DNA of 64,000 nt. Origin: Lates calcarifer (Eukaryota; Chordata; Actinopteri; Centropomidae). Position numbers and translations under genes: made by a program. The DNA lies in assembly GCF_001640805.2 (NCBI RefSeq), contig NC_066845.1:17238307-17302306 (forward strand), given 5' to 3'. The notes under the pieces were generated by a model. The model was not told the DNA's origin. It saw nothing but the letters and a program-made list of their open reading frames with translations, and made no database searches. This document shows, piece by piece, positions 1 through 11,900 of the stretch (its first letter is position 1; every line of letters starts with the position of its first letter).

Positions 1-997
1 GCCAATGACATGGCAACTTCTGTAGGGTCAGCATTGATCTTCAGCTCAATATGGCTATATAAGCTGATGTGGGCTGCTGTGCAGCTACATCATCAGTGCC
101 ATAGAAAGCACTGGAGTTGGACTCACTTTCAACAACTAAGGAACATTTGCTCTGGAGAGATAGAAACAAACTTGACACTTCTTCTTTGACACTTCGTATG
201 CAGGAGAAGGTTAACATAACGATTTACAAAGTTCATATAATAAGCACACTTGTACAGAAAGCAGCCCTTTCCCTGCCTCTACTATGAATATGTCATAAAT
301 TACTATCAATTTTAACAATACATGTAAAGTCCTATTATATACTATTATACCACCACATTGTAATAATCTTATAATACAGACAGCTTTTGTGATGGCACAG
401 TACATTTTTACTTCTGGCACCAGCTCTACTGCCATTACATTAACAAGTCTTTTACCAATTCAGTAGTCTTTGAATGGGAGCAAAAACTGGTGGACGCTGA
501 CACTAGAAAATGATTCAGCATTTGCTTTTAAATTCAATCTCAGGGGCAATCACTGCAATTTATATACTGTCCAATACAGTGATTGGAAGCATCAATCTGA
601 CAAGTTTAACTGAGAGCAATAAATCATCAATGACTGATGCACTGCAGCTCAACACCTAAATGTGACATCATTAAAAACAGAAAACCCGATTCATCTTAAA
701 AATACCCAACAAGGCTACATGTAGAATCAGCTACTTGTTTCTCGAGTAACAGCAGAAAGACCAAAGACACAGAGGTTGAATTTGGGTTACTGAGAGTCAA
801 TGCACAACCGCACCTTATGTGTTGGATTCATCGCAGTGTTTGAAAAATGAAAGAGGGAAAGTCCCTTTTTTTTACAGTGGGTGTTATGTTACTAATTCAG
901 TTGGAGGAGGGGTTTCCCAAGCCCAATATATACTTATACTGTGATCTGTGTGTGTGCAGCACAGGGATCTTGTGTGGTACATCTTGAAGAGGTATAC
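1..997 (-). other. Part of a cabin1 intron, continuing beyond the left edge
   Basis: This is AT-rich sequence downstream (in transcript order) of the donor at 996-997. I looked on the minus strand for the expected VDEEAAL and MEF2-binding exons and did not find them. The longest open frame (211-435, minus) shows no family resemblance. No repeat was recognised. Confidence 0.6.
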
Positions 998-3900
998 CTG
1001 TTTTATGAGCATATAAGTCTCTGACATGATCTTCTCAATGCGTCCCAGGTCATAGGTCATGACTTTCTGGCCTTGCTGCCATACCCTGTAGGCGTCAAGC
1101 AGTAGGGTTTTTCCGGACTCCACGTCTTCTAGAAGTTTCCTTTTCCTGTTTGGCCTTCGTAGTAACCCCTGATCAGTCGTACTGGCTGCCACAGTCACCT
1201 TGGGTGCTGAGGCTTGGGGTTGCTGCTGCCTGGAACTGATACTTAGCTCCTCCAGAGACAGCTCTGGTGTCCGGCTGCTGTCAGTCACTTTCTGCTGGTG
1301 CTCCACAACACTCAGGGAGGTCTCAGCCTCCGTTTGGTTGCCCTGAGAATCCGTGGTGGTAGAGGGCTTCCTCCAGTGGCCAGTGTCCAACTCCATGGGT
1401 TCCTCTGGCCCTGCTTTGTGCTCCTCACTCCCAGCAGTCTCCACCTTCCCAGTGTAGCTCTCCTGAAACTTATTCCCTTTATCTGTGGTTGGCGGTGGTG
1501 GGATGAGTTGTGCCTGCGATGCTCCCTTGGGCCCTGTGTCAGTGACACAGGGTCCCTCTGTGAGCCCAGGCTTCTTCGGCAGTGCATGCTTGCTGTCCTC
1601 TGAACTGGGCCTGCTGGATGTATCCGTTGTGGTCATCTCCCCCATGGAGGGCGCAGGCGCTTTGAGAAGCTGCTCAGACACCTGAAAGAGAACAGAACCT
1701 GTCAAAACATGAAGTGGGTGCATGCCAGACAGCTCAGCTCTTACTGTGTGTGTGTGTGTGTGTGTGTATGTGTACAGTTAAGTTGTGCTTTCTTACCCCA
1801 GTGAGACTGTTCAGATTGTCCTCCAGGACTTTTACAGTTAGGAAAAATGCTCTCTTGGCCAAAACCTGGCGATCAACATCCCGTAAATACTTCCTTCATG
1901 CAAGAGAGGGAAGCGAGGAGATGTGTCATGGAACAAATACATAACACATAACAGAAACAGCAGTATCATACAAAGCTGGTCCTTACTTTCCCTGGTCCGG
2001 GGTTCTCTGCAGCATGAAAGAGACTTTCAGGAGAGTATCGTGATCCTTAAGCTGAGACAGCACCTCCAGCAAAAGGACAATGGATCGGTTCATATGAGAT
2101 GCAAAACTTCCTGGGCGATCAATCTCATCTACTGGAATACGCCAGATGCCCTGAAGAGGACGAGAAAAACAGTGCAACAGAGTCAGGAGTTGAGTTAGAC
2201 TGTGAAAGGAACAAAAACACACACTTTCTGGTGTGGCTTCGACTCTGAGTTTTAACTGGAACTTGAGTTCAAAACATGTTTCAGTTACAAAACATTGTTC
2301 TAGGAGGAGCTGTCTACATGTAACTGGTTTCTCATATGACTGGACATCAACGAACCCACAGGCTACTTTGTGAATTTCTGAAAGTTTATATTTCTACGGC
2401 TGCTCTCTGCTGCTCCACCACCAGGTTTTCAAAAGCCTGTGGAGCGTATGACACACAGAAACAATTAACAGGGAGACATGGAAAAACTGAGAGGAAAGAA
2501 AATAGAGGAGAAATCAAGGGGAATTAATGCGAGTTAAAAACATGGCATTCAAAGAAGAAAGTCCTAATGAGGAGATGGAGAAGCTGCAGGAGAAATCTTG
2601 CAGACTCCTGGCCATGTAGGAGGTGGTGGGGGGTGGGGCTTTCTCTCTGGGCATCCAGGATAGGCAGCCTCATTAGTGTTGAGCTCTGTCCAAGCAATGC
2701 AACAGACCAGCAGACTGACTGCCAACAAACACAGTCCTCCTTTGCACAAAACGTGATGAGGTGTTTTTTGATGGACAAGTCCACCTTTTCAGCAAGCACA
2801 CGTTCTCTCAGCAGGTGAAGCCAGGCGAGGTTCTGCACTCTGACGCTACTGATGTGAGTGCAGATGGTGGCCTAGGCTGTGAACAGTCATAAAGCACATG
2901 GCACAGAGTACAGCTACCGCCTCAGAAAATGTGTGTGTGTCTGAGACAAAACAAAGATGACCATCAGGATGGAGCAAAGCAAATGAGATGGTTCTATCAG
3001 CTGCTGAAGGCACTGGGGAGGCTGATGCTTCTCCTAACAGACAGCTCCAGTTTATCAGATGACATTTTCAAAGCCACTGGAGAGGGAAAAAAGCAGGAAA
3101 GAAAGGCAGAATACACCAAAACAAAACACATTCCTGAGAATGGATTTGTAGCCTGCTCGCAGATAACGTGTCAAATCTAAAATGGCCCCAGAAAACCTCT
3201 GTAATTCTCTAAATTTGTGTGTAATTCCAAACCACCCTTGAAAAATCCTAAATCAAGGATGGAGTTTTTACATTCTTAGTTCATGAGGACTACATTTTTT
3301 TGCCTGGGCATTTCTTAAGAATAATTTATGAATAAATATGGTCTGATTGCTCATTAATTATTGATATTATCATGTTACAGGATCCAATTCAAGCTCATGG
3401 AATAATTCCAATTCACAGCCAGTGTTTCTGAAGAACGAGCATATAGCTCCAGTGCCTATGTGAAAACTAGATTTATTGTAATATGATGTAATCAGGAAGG
3501 GCTTGTGAAGGTTTTAACCTTTCAATGCACAGATTACCAAAAGCCTGCAACAGGAGCTGGGACATATATGATGAGGGGTTGGGCTCCGCTCACTTAGAAA
3601 GACATTTCTAATGGAGGAGAGTTGTTCTTCATCAGACAACCATCCAACCACAGCAAATCTGTTTAGGGAAAGCAGAGCCATGGCTTTACACAGATTATGC
3701 TGTAGCACAACAGCTAAAGCAGATTTGTAAGACTTTAACTGCAGTGATTTTAAGCATCTTTTTTTCCTTTTTTATGAGAGAAAATATGATCACTGCTTGA
3801 TATCTGGAGCAACAGCTTTGGCACAGACGTGTCCAATACATCACGCAAGAATGAGACAGAGATTAAGATGCATAGCAAACAAGGGATGAACAATGGATAA

Positions 3901-6900
3901 ATACATGACAAAGAATCTGTTGGTACAAAAGGAACCTGATCTTTCGTCAAACTATTTTCAATTCCAAAAGGATTTCTCCCGTTTGTAAAATTAGGCAGTG
4001 GAGATGCCACATCCTAATCAGTCACTTATTCAGGTATTACAAACAGGAACATAGAGGGATAACTGTTGCAGCTTGACAAAAGGGACTACGTATTGTTTGT
4101 CCCTCTAATTACTTGTGTTCCAAAACAACATGCTGGCTGTTGTTTGCACCTTAGCAGGAAAACCTGTGTTGTCTTATCTGCTTCATCTATTCACGTCTCA
4201 ACATGCCAACAGTGACAGGAAACGCAGAGGCCACAAATACTCACTCCAGGAAAGTTGCACAAACTGTTAATACTTCTTGTGGCAACCAGCAGTCACTACT
4301 GGATTTCCAGTTCACTATCTTACCAGTCAGCTACAACTTTAGATCACCCATCCAAGATGGCTGGTTACCTGCTAATGCTACCAGCATCTGGAAAGTGGGT
4401 GCTGTAATTTTACATCTTTCTACATTCTTCTCTACATTAGTGTACCTGACATGCAGACATCAGAACTAAAATTCAGAATGACTATTCAAGGGCATTTTCT
4501 CTAGCAGTTCTGTACCATTCTACAAGAGTAGCACTGATTAAAAATGACCCAACACTAAGTGTAACTCTGACAAAATGAACACAGTGACACACTTGTGTAC
4601 GATTTTGTAAAAGTCAGAAGGAAAGACAGAAAGCGACTCACCATCACCAAAGAAAGCTACTCCACGGCGCCTGTGTTAGTATTCTTTTGGACAGTTTCCT
4701 GCTGGCGGTAGCAGCACCAGCAGCCCTAGCAGCGCCTCCACCCTGAAAGAGGCTCACGCTCTGAGAGCAAGGGGTGGGCTGCATTTGGGTGCTAGGGCAG
4801 CGAGAGCAGCAGCAGAGGAGAAGAGGGAAGCACAGCTGCACACGGCAGGACAGGAATAGAAGAAGAAGGGGAGAATGGCAGGACAAACAGCACTGGAGTC
4901 AGGGCCTATAAGCTCAGTATGCCACTGACAGACAGGCTGACTCGTTCCTCTCCCGCTTTCAAACACTGCCATCTCAAAACAAAAACACCCACGCACTCTA
5001 TCTCCGCTCTCCCCTGACCCCAGCTTGCTGGAGTTCTTTCCCCCCCTCCACCCGTGCTTTCTCTCGCACTATACACAGCATACAGCCAATCCTCGTAAGC
5101 TTCTGCCAGCCAATCGGAGGCAAGCAGAGAAACTCCCGCCCATTAGTGCACACCCACACAATACACACACAAACAGAGGAGTGAGAGAGAGAGTAATGAG
5201 GAAACAGAATGAGAGCAACAGAGAGAGGAGATGAGCAGAGCGAATAAAAGCCAGGGGGAGGGGTAGAGCGTGATCACCCTGAAGACTGAGCAACAGGAAA
5301 AGAACAAGACATTAACTGGCTGAAAAATGAACTCAGCACAACAGCATCAACATAGTGGGATGCATCAAGAGGATGGCAAGCCAATAGTGGAAAAGAACAG
5401 AAAAAACTTGAGGCTAAAATGACAGGTTTGTTTAAATGAAGCACCCATTAACAACAGAGAACACAGGCTGAAAAACAGTACTGCCAAAACAGATAAGATT
5501 GTGCTGCATGCACACACAGTATATCCTCAGTCGGCAGTATAATGACAACAGCCCTCACCTTCTTCTATTCCTCTCTTTCAACTCGTGGTCGTGTTTCTCC
5601 AGCTAGTCACCATAAACATACTAAGCACACTAAGCAAACACACCTTGTTTTTCCTGCTTCCTGTTGTGTGAATGAGGAAAAAACCTGCTCAAAAATGTGA
5701 AGCTCAGCCAAACACAGAGCAGAAGAAGGCAATGGAAAACACACTGGCAGCCAGGGTTAACCCTCCAACATGCAAATCAAAATATCAACTTCTACAAAAT
5801 GTATTCATTGGGCCAATACTCCTCCCCTAAGAAGAAGAAAAAAAGGTTCTCCTGAGTGGAGCTCCACCTACAGCAAACTGCACAGCTGAACACACAAATG
5901 TTTGAGTCATACATCAAACCAAGGCAAGTAATGCAAGTGTAACAGCTCCCCAGAAGACTATCCAAACTTAACATAACAAGACGCTGAGGCCTACCTATAA
6001 GCAAAGTTGCATTCAAGCAGTCAAATCAAACATGAAAGCTTGTTCTGAATAGACAGTATCGGTTCAAAACGTGTTCCCTGAAAAGTTACAAGAGCAGGAT
6101 GGATTTACATTTGTCTGAAATGTAGCAATAAGGACATCCATTTTCTCTGGAGCTTCGCAGAGAGTGAACACGTGAGTGGGTGGAAGAATATGTAAGCGAG
6201 AATATGTGTGTGCGGTGTGTCAGGGTGGGCACGGAAAGGGAGGAGGTGACGTCGTGCCTGAGTGAACACAGGGGGACTCCTCACGATCACTCAACAGTAC
6301 TGTTGAACAGCTAGAGGCTCTGGAATTATAACAGAAATATAACTAACAACATTAGATTCAGCTTTGATATCCTGTTACAGTGGAATTATTGCAAAAATTG
6401 GCTCACAATGATGACTGTATTACAACACAAGGTGATTTTGCAATTTACTTTAGTTTGCAAGGGCTATGTTATATCATCGATCTAATTTAAGAGGAAGATA
6501 TACCCCTAAAATAGCAAAGTAATTGCTAAAAAAGCAGATATATGCAGAATTTATTTAATGCATAATAGAGGGCTTTATTGCAAGAACAATAAGAAGAATA
6601 GTGAGAGTGTGAGAATTTTTAAGATGCACACTGGATTATAAACATATATGCCATAATTTAAGATGTCAAATAGCCACAGTGGCAATGCAATCCAAACATC
6701 TCCAGTAAAAGGAGGAAACACAGCAGAGATATCAATGCATCAATCAATGTACTGCATATTAGTCTCATATTTGTCCCATGTCTGTGACTGGAAATATCAA
6801 TCTCACTCAATCTACATCACCATGAGTCTACTTTAATAACACTGCATAACTATTATTAGTTTATTATTGGTGTAAAATGGAGCTGGCCATCCTAGAAAGT

Positions 6901-8954
6901 ACTTGTGCTGACAACCTCATCAATAAATTATGCAACACACCCTCATCTGGATCATTTCTAAACAGCAGTATATAGGTTACTTAACGCAGGTCCCAGCTAA
7001 TGTAACCCCGCCAAAGCAAGAAGGAAAAGTAGGGCATCATGACCTACATTAGGGAACTCAGTATTCACCAACAGGCTCAGTGAGGTGCGTACTCAGCTGA
7101 CACACATCAAGGTGCTGTGCGCTGTGTGCTGTGTCAATTTGTGGCAGCTCTCATGCACTCGTGGTCATTCTGTCACTGAAGGAATGATTCAAACACATAC
7201 AATATATATATCAAATACTAACAGTGAGTGATAAGTCAGCTTCAAGGCAGCTGTTGGCTGTTGCCTGAAGTAGACAGTTGGCTTGATAGGTTCTGTTCAT
7301 AATCCAATTCTAACTGGCAAAAACTGTGTGCTGAGCAATATCTTTTTATCCAGCTAGGTTTGAAAAAAACTTGAGGTAAGACTCTTACCTGTTGTTGCTC
7401 TCATCAGGCTAACAACATGAAGAGTTAAAATAATAATATAAGGCAATAACTGCCCTGAAATCATAGACTCTAGGAAAACAGGCATGTTTGATTAAGGTTT
7501 ATACTGTCCTATGGTAGAGAAAGAGGGTTTGGTTTGCAGTGAACAGTAAATCTCCAACAGTTGGTACGCCAGAGTGGCAGGTTTGCTTCCAGAAGGGGCT
7601 CTGTGAGAACCCAGTGGGAGCCAGAGCGCTGCAGAGTTCTCCTCCAGCTCAGACCTGGCCCACATCGCTCCTACAGTCTGTTACCAGAAGCCTTCTGGAG
7701 TCAGTGTTTGACTCAACAGCCTACATGTCCAAAATAATGTGCACCACTGAAATATGCCCTGACAGTTGACTGATATGAGGTGCTGTCTTGATGTGACATT
7801 CTGCTTGTATTATCTGCCCTCTAACAAAAGTAAGAGCATTTAGGTTTTGACATGATGACATGATTTCTGCACGTATTGAAAAGACATAATATCTGCTTCA
7901 AGTGGCAAGAGGTAAATAAACTGACATGCAAAACAGATGACAGATTCAGACAGTAATCTCCTCCACTGGAACCCAACAGAGGCCTTGTAATTCTGAGAGG
8001 CAGATAATTCAACAATCTCACACAGTGTGATTCCATTTATAGCAGCGCTTGCATCTGGGTGATCCATATTTACAACTGATTTTTGTGCATCCCATTGAAT
8101 GATGTGAATAATACGTGAGGAGAGCGTAAACCTAACTGTAGTATATCAAGCGTTCACACACAGAAAGCATACAGACAGATCATTAGTCACCAACATGAGG
8201 ACACACTTCATTGCCTCACAGGTTCTTCCACTGGGAGTTGGCATTAGCTGCTCCCATGCGGTATATACAAAGCTAAACTTTATCATTTTAAGACCACACA
8301 TACATCAGTATGTTAAAGACATATACATTATTGATGTAATGTGTAATGTGTGCTGACAGTGCACAGAATGTGTGCTGACAGTGCACAGAAAACCAACTGT
8401 ATTATGCAGGCTATTGGCTGATGTACAATAATCACAATGTTTTCTTCTCTGTTAAATACAAGAATATTTATGGTAACATCTATATTGTAATTTATTTATA
8501 GCTATAGAGTTTTTCTAGTTATTTGCCCTTACCCTTAAAGGTACTGTGCTGACATTACAATTTGGTGTGTGGTTAAAAATGATTAACTATTTAATCTAAT
8601 CTAATTCTTCTTACACAGGACAACTGTGTTTATGTCACAAGTCAGTCAAGTGAGACATTTTCCTGATATTTCTGGCTTATGTAAAAATGTTAATGAGTTC
8701 CTATCAATTTTAAGTGTTACTATAATGGAATGTCAGTAAATCCATGAATGTTGATATAAAAATGTATTAAGCAGTAAGTGGTGACATAATGATACATGGA
8801 GAGCAGGAAAAAAAACACGCAGACATGAACTCTGACTTACGTTGAACAGGTTTGTCTTGTTTCTTTCACAGAAAAGTCCTTGTGCTGGCATGTGCTTCAG
8901 CTGTTGCCATGGGACACTGCTTCCTAGCAACACATCTCGGGCCCACTGTAGGTT
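998..8954 (-). CDS. cabin1: cabin1 coding exons 29-32 (residues 1577-1929), 3'-most exons in the window
   Basis: Exon 29 encodes [20 protein letters not shown] and [18 protein letters not shown]. After a 6.7-kb intron, exon 30 gives [20 protein letters not shown] and MLQRTPDQG. Exon 31 starts [18 protein letters not shown]; its acceptor at 1893/1894 restores the human KKYLRD match. Exon 32 (684 bp) encodes a long divergent serine, threonine and glutamate rich stretch, then [34 protein letters not shown] and the helix [14 protein letters not shown], where the donor GTATAC follows. In human the next residues are VDEEAALEQ. I see no such exon in 1-997, so it lies to the left of the window. Confidence 0.93.
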
Positions 8955-11900
8955 CTGTCAAGAAATAAATAAATAAATGGAAAAACCCACATACATTTGT
9001 ATGTACATTTTTATATACACACCACAACAGAATTCCTAATGAGAAAATCAAGGGGATATCCCTCCATCATCAAAATAGATTGACAGAGATGATAAACAAA
9101 CAGATGTATCTTAGCATGCAGTATTTAATTTCTGCTAAAAAGAGAACATTATGCTCATTTGCAATCAGGAAAATGCAGACATCTTTTCACAGCATGATGA
9201 CTCACAAATCTGTGTCTCCACCAGTGCCCTGTCTTGAAAGATAGCAAGCTAACGCCACTTCATGTTATCTTTCACAATCCCACTATACTATAGCATGAAA
9301 TTACAAGCTCCCTCTCCTTCCATCTTTGGAGTGGTGATAAAGATGGCCAGTCAGTGTTAGTGGAGCAGTTGTCCTGAGAACAAAAGGGATGCAGGGGCTT
9401 TTAACATTGGCTGTGACAGGTTGTGAGGAAGCAACCAGAGTCAACAGGATCACATCAAGTAACTGCCTTGGTGCATTTGCTTTCATCCAGGCTGCTGAAA
9501 ACTCCACTGGAGGCTAAAACTGAGAGAAACCTTACCAACTGTTTAAGCCAAAATCAAAAGTTATTCCAATTTAATTGAGCCTCAAGGAAATTATCTTTCT
9601 TGAACTTACTAATTTTAGTGCTTGTGACTGCTAATAGAATATAGAATAAAGACAAAAATTAAAGATTTAATTCAAATTAAGAAGACTCTACTGCTGGGAG
9701 CCATAAAACCCATACTGCTGTACAGGCAGTGCTCTGAGGTCAAATGAACATATTACAAAACATAAAATATTAAAAGAGCTAAGACCTTTTCCATGACACA
9801 CACAATTCACCCTTGTTAAGTTAAGACAACGGCTGAATTTAAAAGGTTCTACAACAAACAGAGAGCTGACAGAAGGATGCCACCACAGTAAAGCTCAACA
9901 CAACCTCCCTGTGCCAAACTGGCTGAGAGAGCACTGCGCCACCACCCACACACACCTCTGCCCACAGAGCTTTATAGCCAACACAGGCTGTTTCAGCAAC
10001 TTGTGTATCACTGCAGAGCTCACAAGAAAATCCAAGAAAGAAATACAAAATGGCCATCAGAGCTCTGATACACTTGTCAATGAAATAGTCAAAGCAAAAG
10101 GTCCACCTGACTTCTGAGGAAATTATAGGGAATTTTCAGTAAGACTCATCTCTGATTATAGGTGTATGTCTTAGGTTTAATGGATGACTTGGCCTTTGAA
10201 ATGCAACGAGAATAGACTAGCGCCATCGGTTAACAGGGGTGGACTGACCTGATGCGTCTTGCTGTTGGTGTAGAAAAAGGCCAGGCGATAGAGACTTTTG
10301 TAGTGCTGAGGGAAGCGGCTGAGGCAGAGGAAGAGCGCACGGACACACATTTCCACTAGCATCCGCCTCTGGTCGGCATGTTCTGCAGGCAGAGCCTTGG
10401 GCACCTCGATCACCTCAGTGGGGGGCTCTGGCTTCCTCTTTCCCTCGCTGGCCGGGGTCTGAGGAGCGGCCTGTTGAGAGGAGGCTTGCTTTGGAGGGGT
10501 GGCTGGGACAGGGACAGGATGAGGACCAGGATCTGCAGAGACTTTGGGGGCCGAGGCCTCAGGGAGTATCACCACCGCAGCTTCGACCACTTCCTGGATA
10601 ACTTTCTCTTCTGTCTGGATGACAGGAGGCTCTCCACGTGATGCTGAAGTAAGATTTAAATTTAAGACTTTAGAATTTGAAAAAGACAAAGACGGATTTA
10701 AATATCACTTATCAAAGTTACTGCAGCTACACCTCACACAAGATGTCAAATCATGTGTGAGAATAACAATGGAAGCAGTGTATTTAGCCATTTTTTAAAA
10801 TAAAAAGATAAGTGAGCATACAGATGGGGTGGACAGTCTTTTGGGAAGTCTTTATGAACATTTGGATACTTCTTTTTTCTGCAGTGAAACTGGGTTACTG
10901 ATGGAACCCATTGAAATCTTTGTGAATGCAAGCAGTCTACCTTTAAAACAAAATGCCTGTCATGGAGATTTGGACTCAGTATTCATGTTAGATTAGTATT
11001 TCAGATTGCTTTTGTGGAGCATGTAAACAAGACAACACTTCTGATTATTTTTAAGTGGTTTTATGCACCCTGTTGTGTAAATCAATTAAACTCACCACAC
11101 CCAATGCAAAGGTGCAGGTAAGAAAAGCCAGAATACGTTCCATTACTTGAATCTCTATGTACCTGTGTCCTCAGTAACATGCTGCCCATCCTTCACAGGG
11201 GTTGTACTCTCTGATGATAATGAACTGACTTTCCCAGAGGCAGGCTTGTGGCTGCTGTCTTGTGAACTGGTGGGATCTGTGAAGGCATCCTGAGTGGAGT
11301 TGGAGTCAGAGAGCATCACCACCTCACTGTCCTGACTGCGCTCTGCCAAAACAAAAAACAACATGGGTCATGCTGCCAATTGCATGGCTGCAAATACAGA
11401 CAAATAACTGTAGTCTTTAGGATATTATGGATAAAAAAAACACATAAGTTTCTTGCCAAAAAGTGGGTCTTACATGCCTCTTTTTAAAGATTAATAAAAC
11501 TGTAATTTTAGGTTGGATAATCTTTCATTGGTCAATAATATACCAGTTGTGTTACTGGGTACATTTTAACCAATTACCCAGAATGTGTAACTGCACGCTT
11601 TAACAGCATGCTGTGTAGGCCTTTTTCAAGCTGTCGGTTAGTGACTTGTTTTTAAATGCCAAGTATTCCCTAAATAGGTCATGAGCCACAAATCCTTATT
11701 AGTGCATTACTAATGACTCATTGTTATAAAGGAAAGATGGTTTGTTTTTGTAGGTGGTCCAAAACCAAAATGCCAGCATTCCTCTTAACTGCCATGTTGT
11801 GCAGCCTCAGCAAAAATAAATAGTCCTTGGCAGGGAACTGTAGATGACAGAATCAAGAGGGCAACAAGCTTTTGCTATTTCAGAGAATAAAGCACACATT

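Larger units (their letters stand above)
2151..8840 (-). other. Large cabin1 intron (6.7 kb), mostly AT-rich, with one GC-richer island near 4.64-5.25 kb
   Basis: This intron lies between coding exons 29 and 30. Most of it shows no coding potential. Small items seen are a perfect 16-bp palindrome at 6291-6306, a perfect 22-bp tandem duplication at 8345-8388, and the GC-richer stretch listed separately at 4642-5250. Open frames on either strand are short and match no family I know. Confidence 0.6.

Noticed and set aside
884..997. Continuation of cabin1 exon 32 as [11 protein letters not shown] to a stop
   Set aside because: A donor (GTATAC) sits exactly where the human protein has an exon junction, after LIKQ; the extension is intron.
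1298..1685. Plus-strand frames opposite cabin1 exon 32
   Set aside because: They are antisense shadows of a GC-richer coding exon with no family match.
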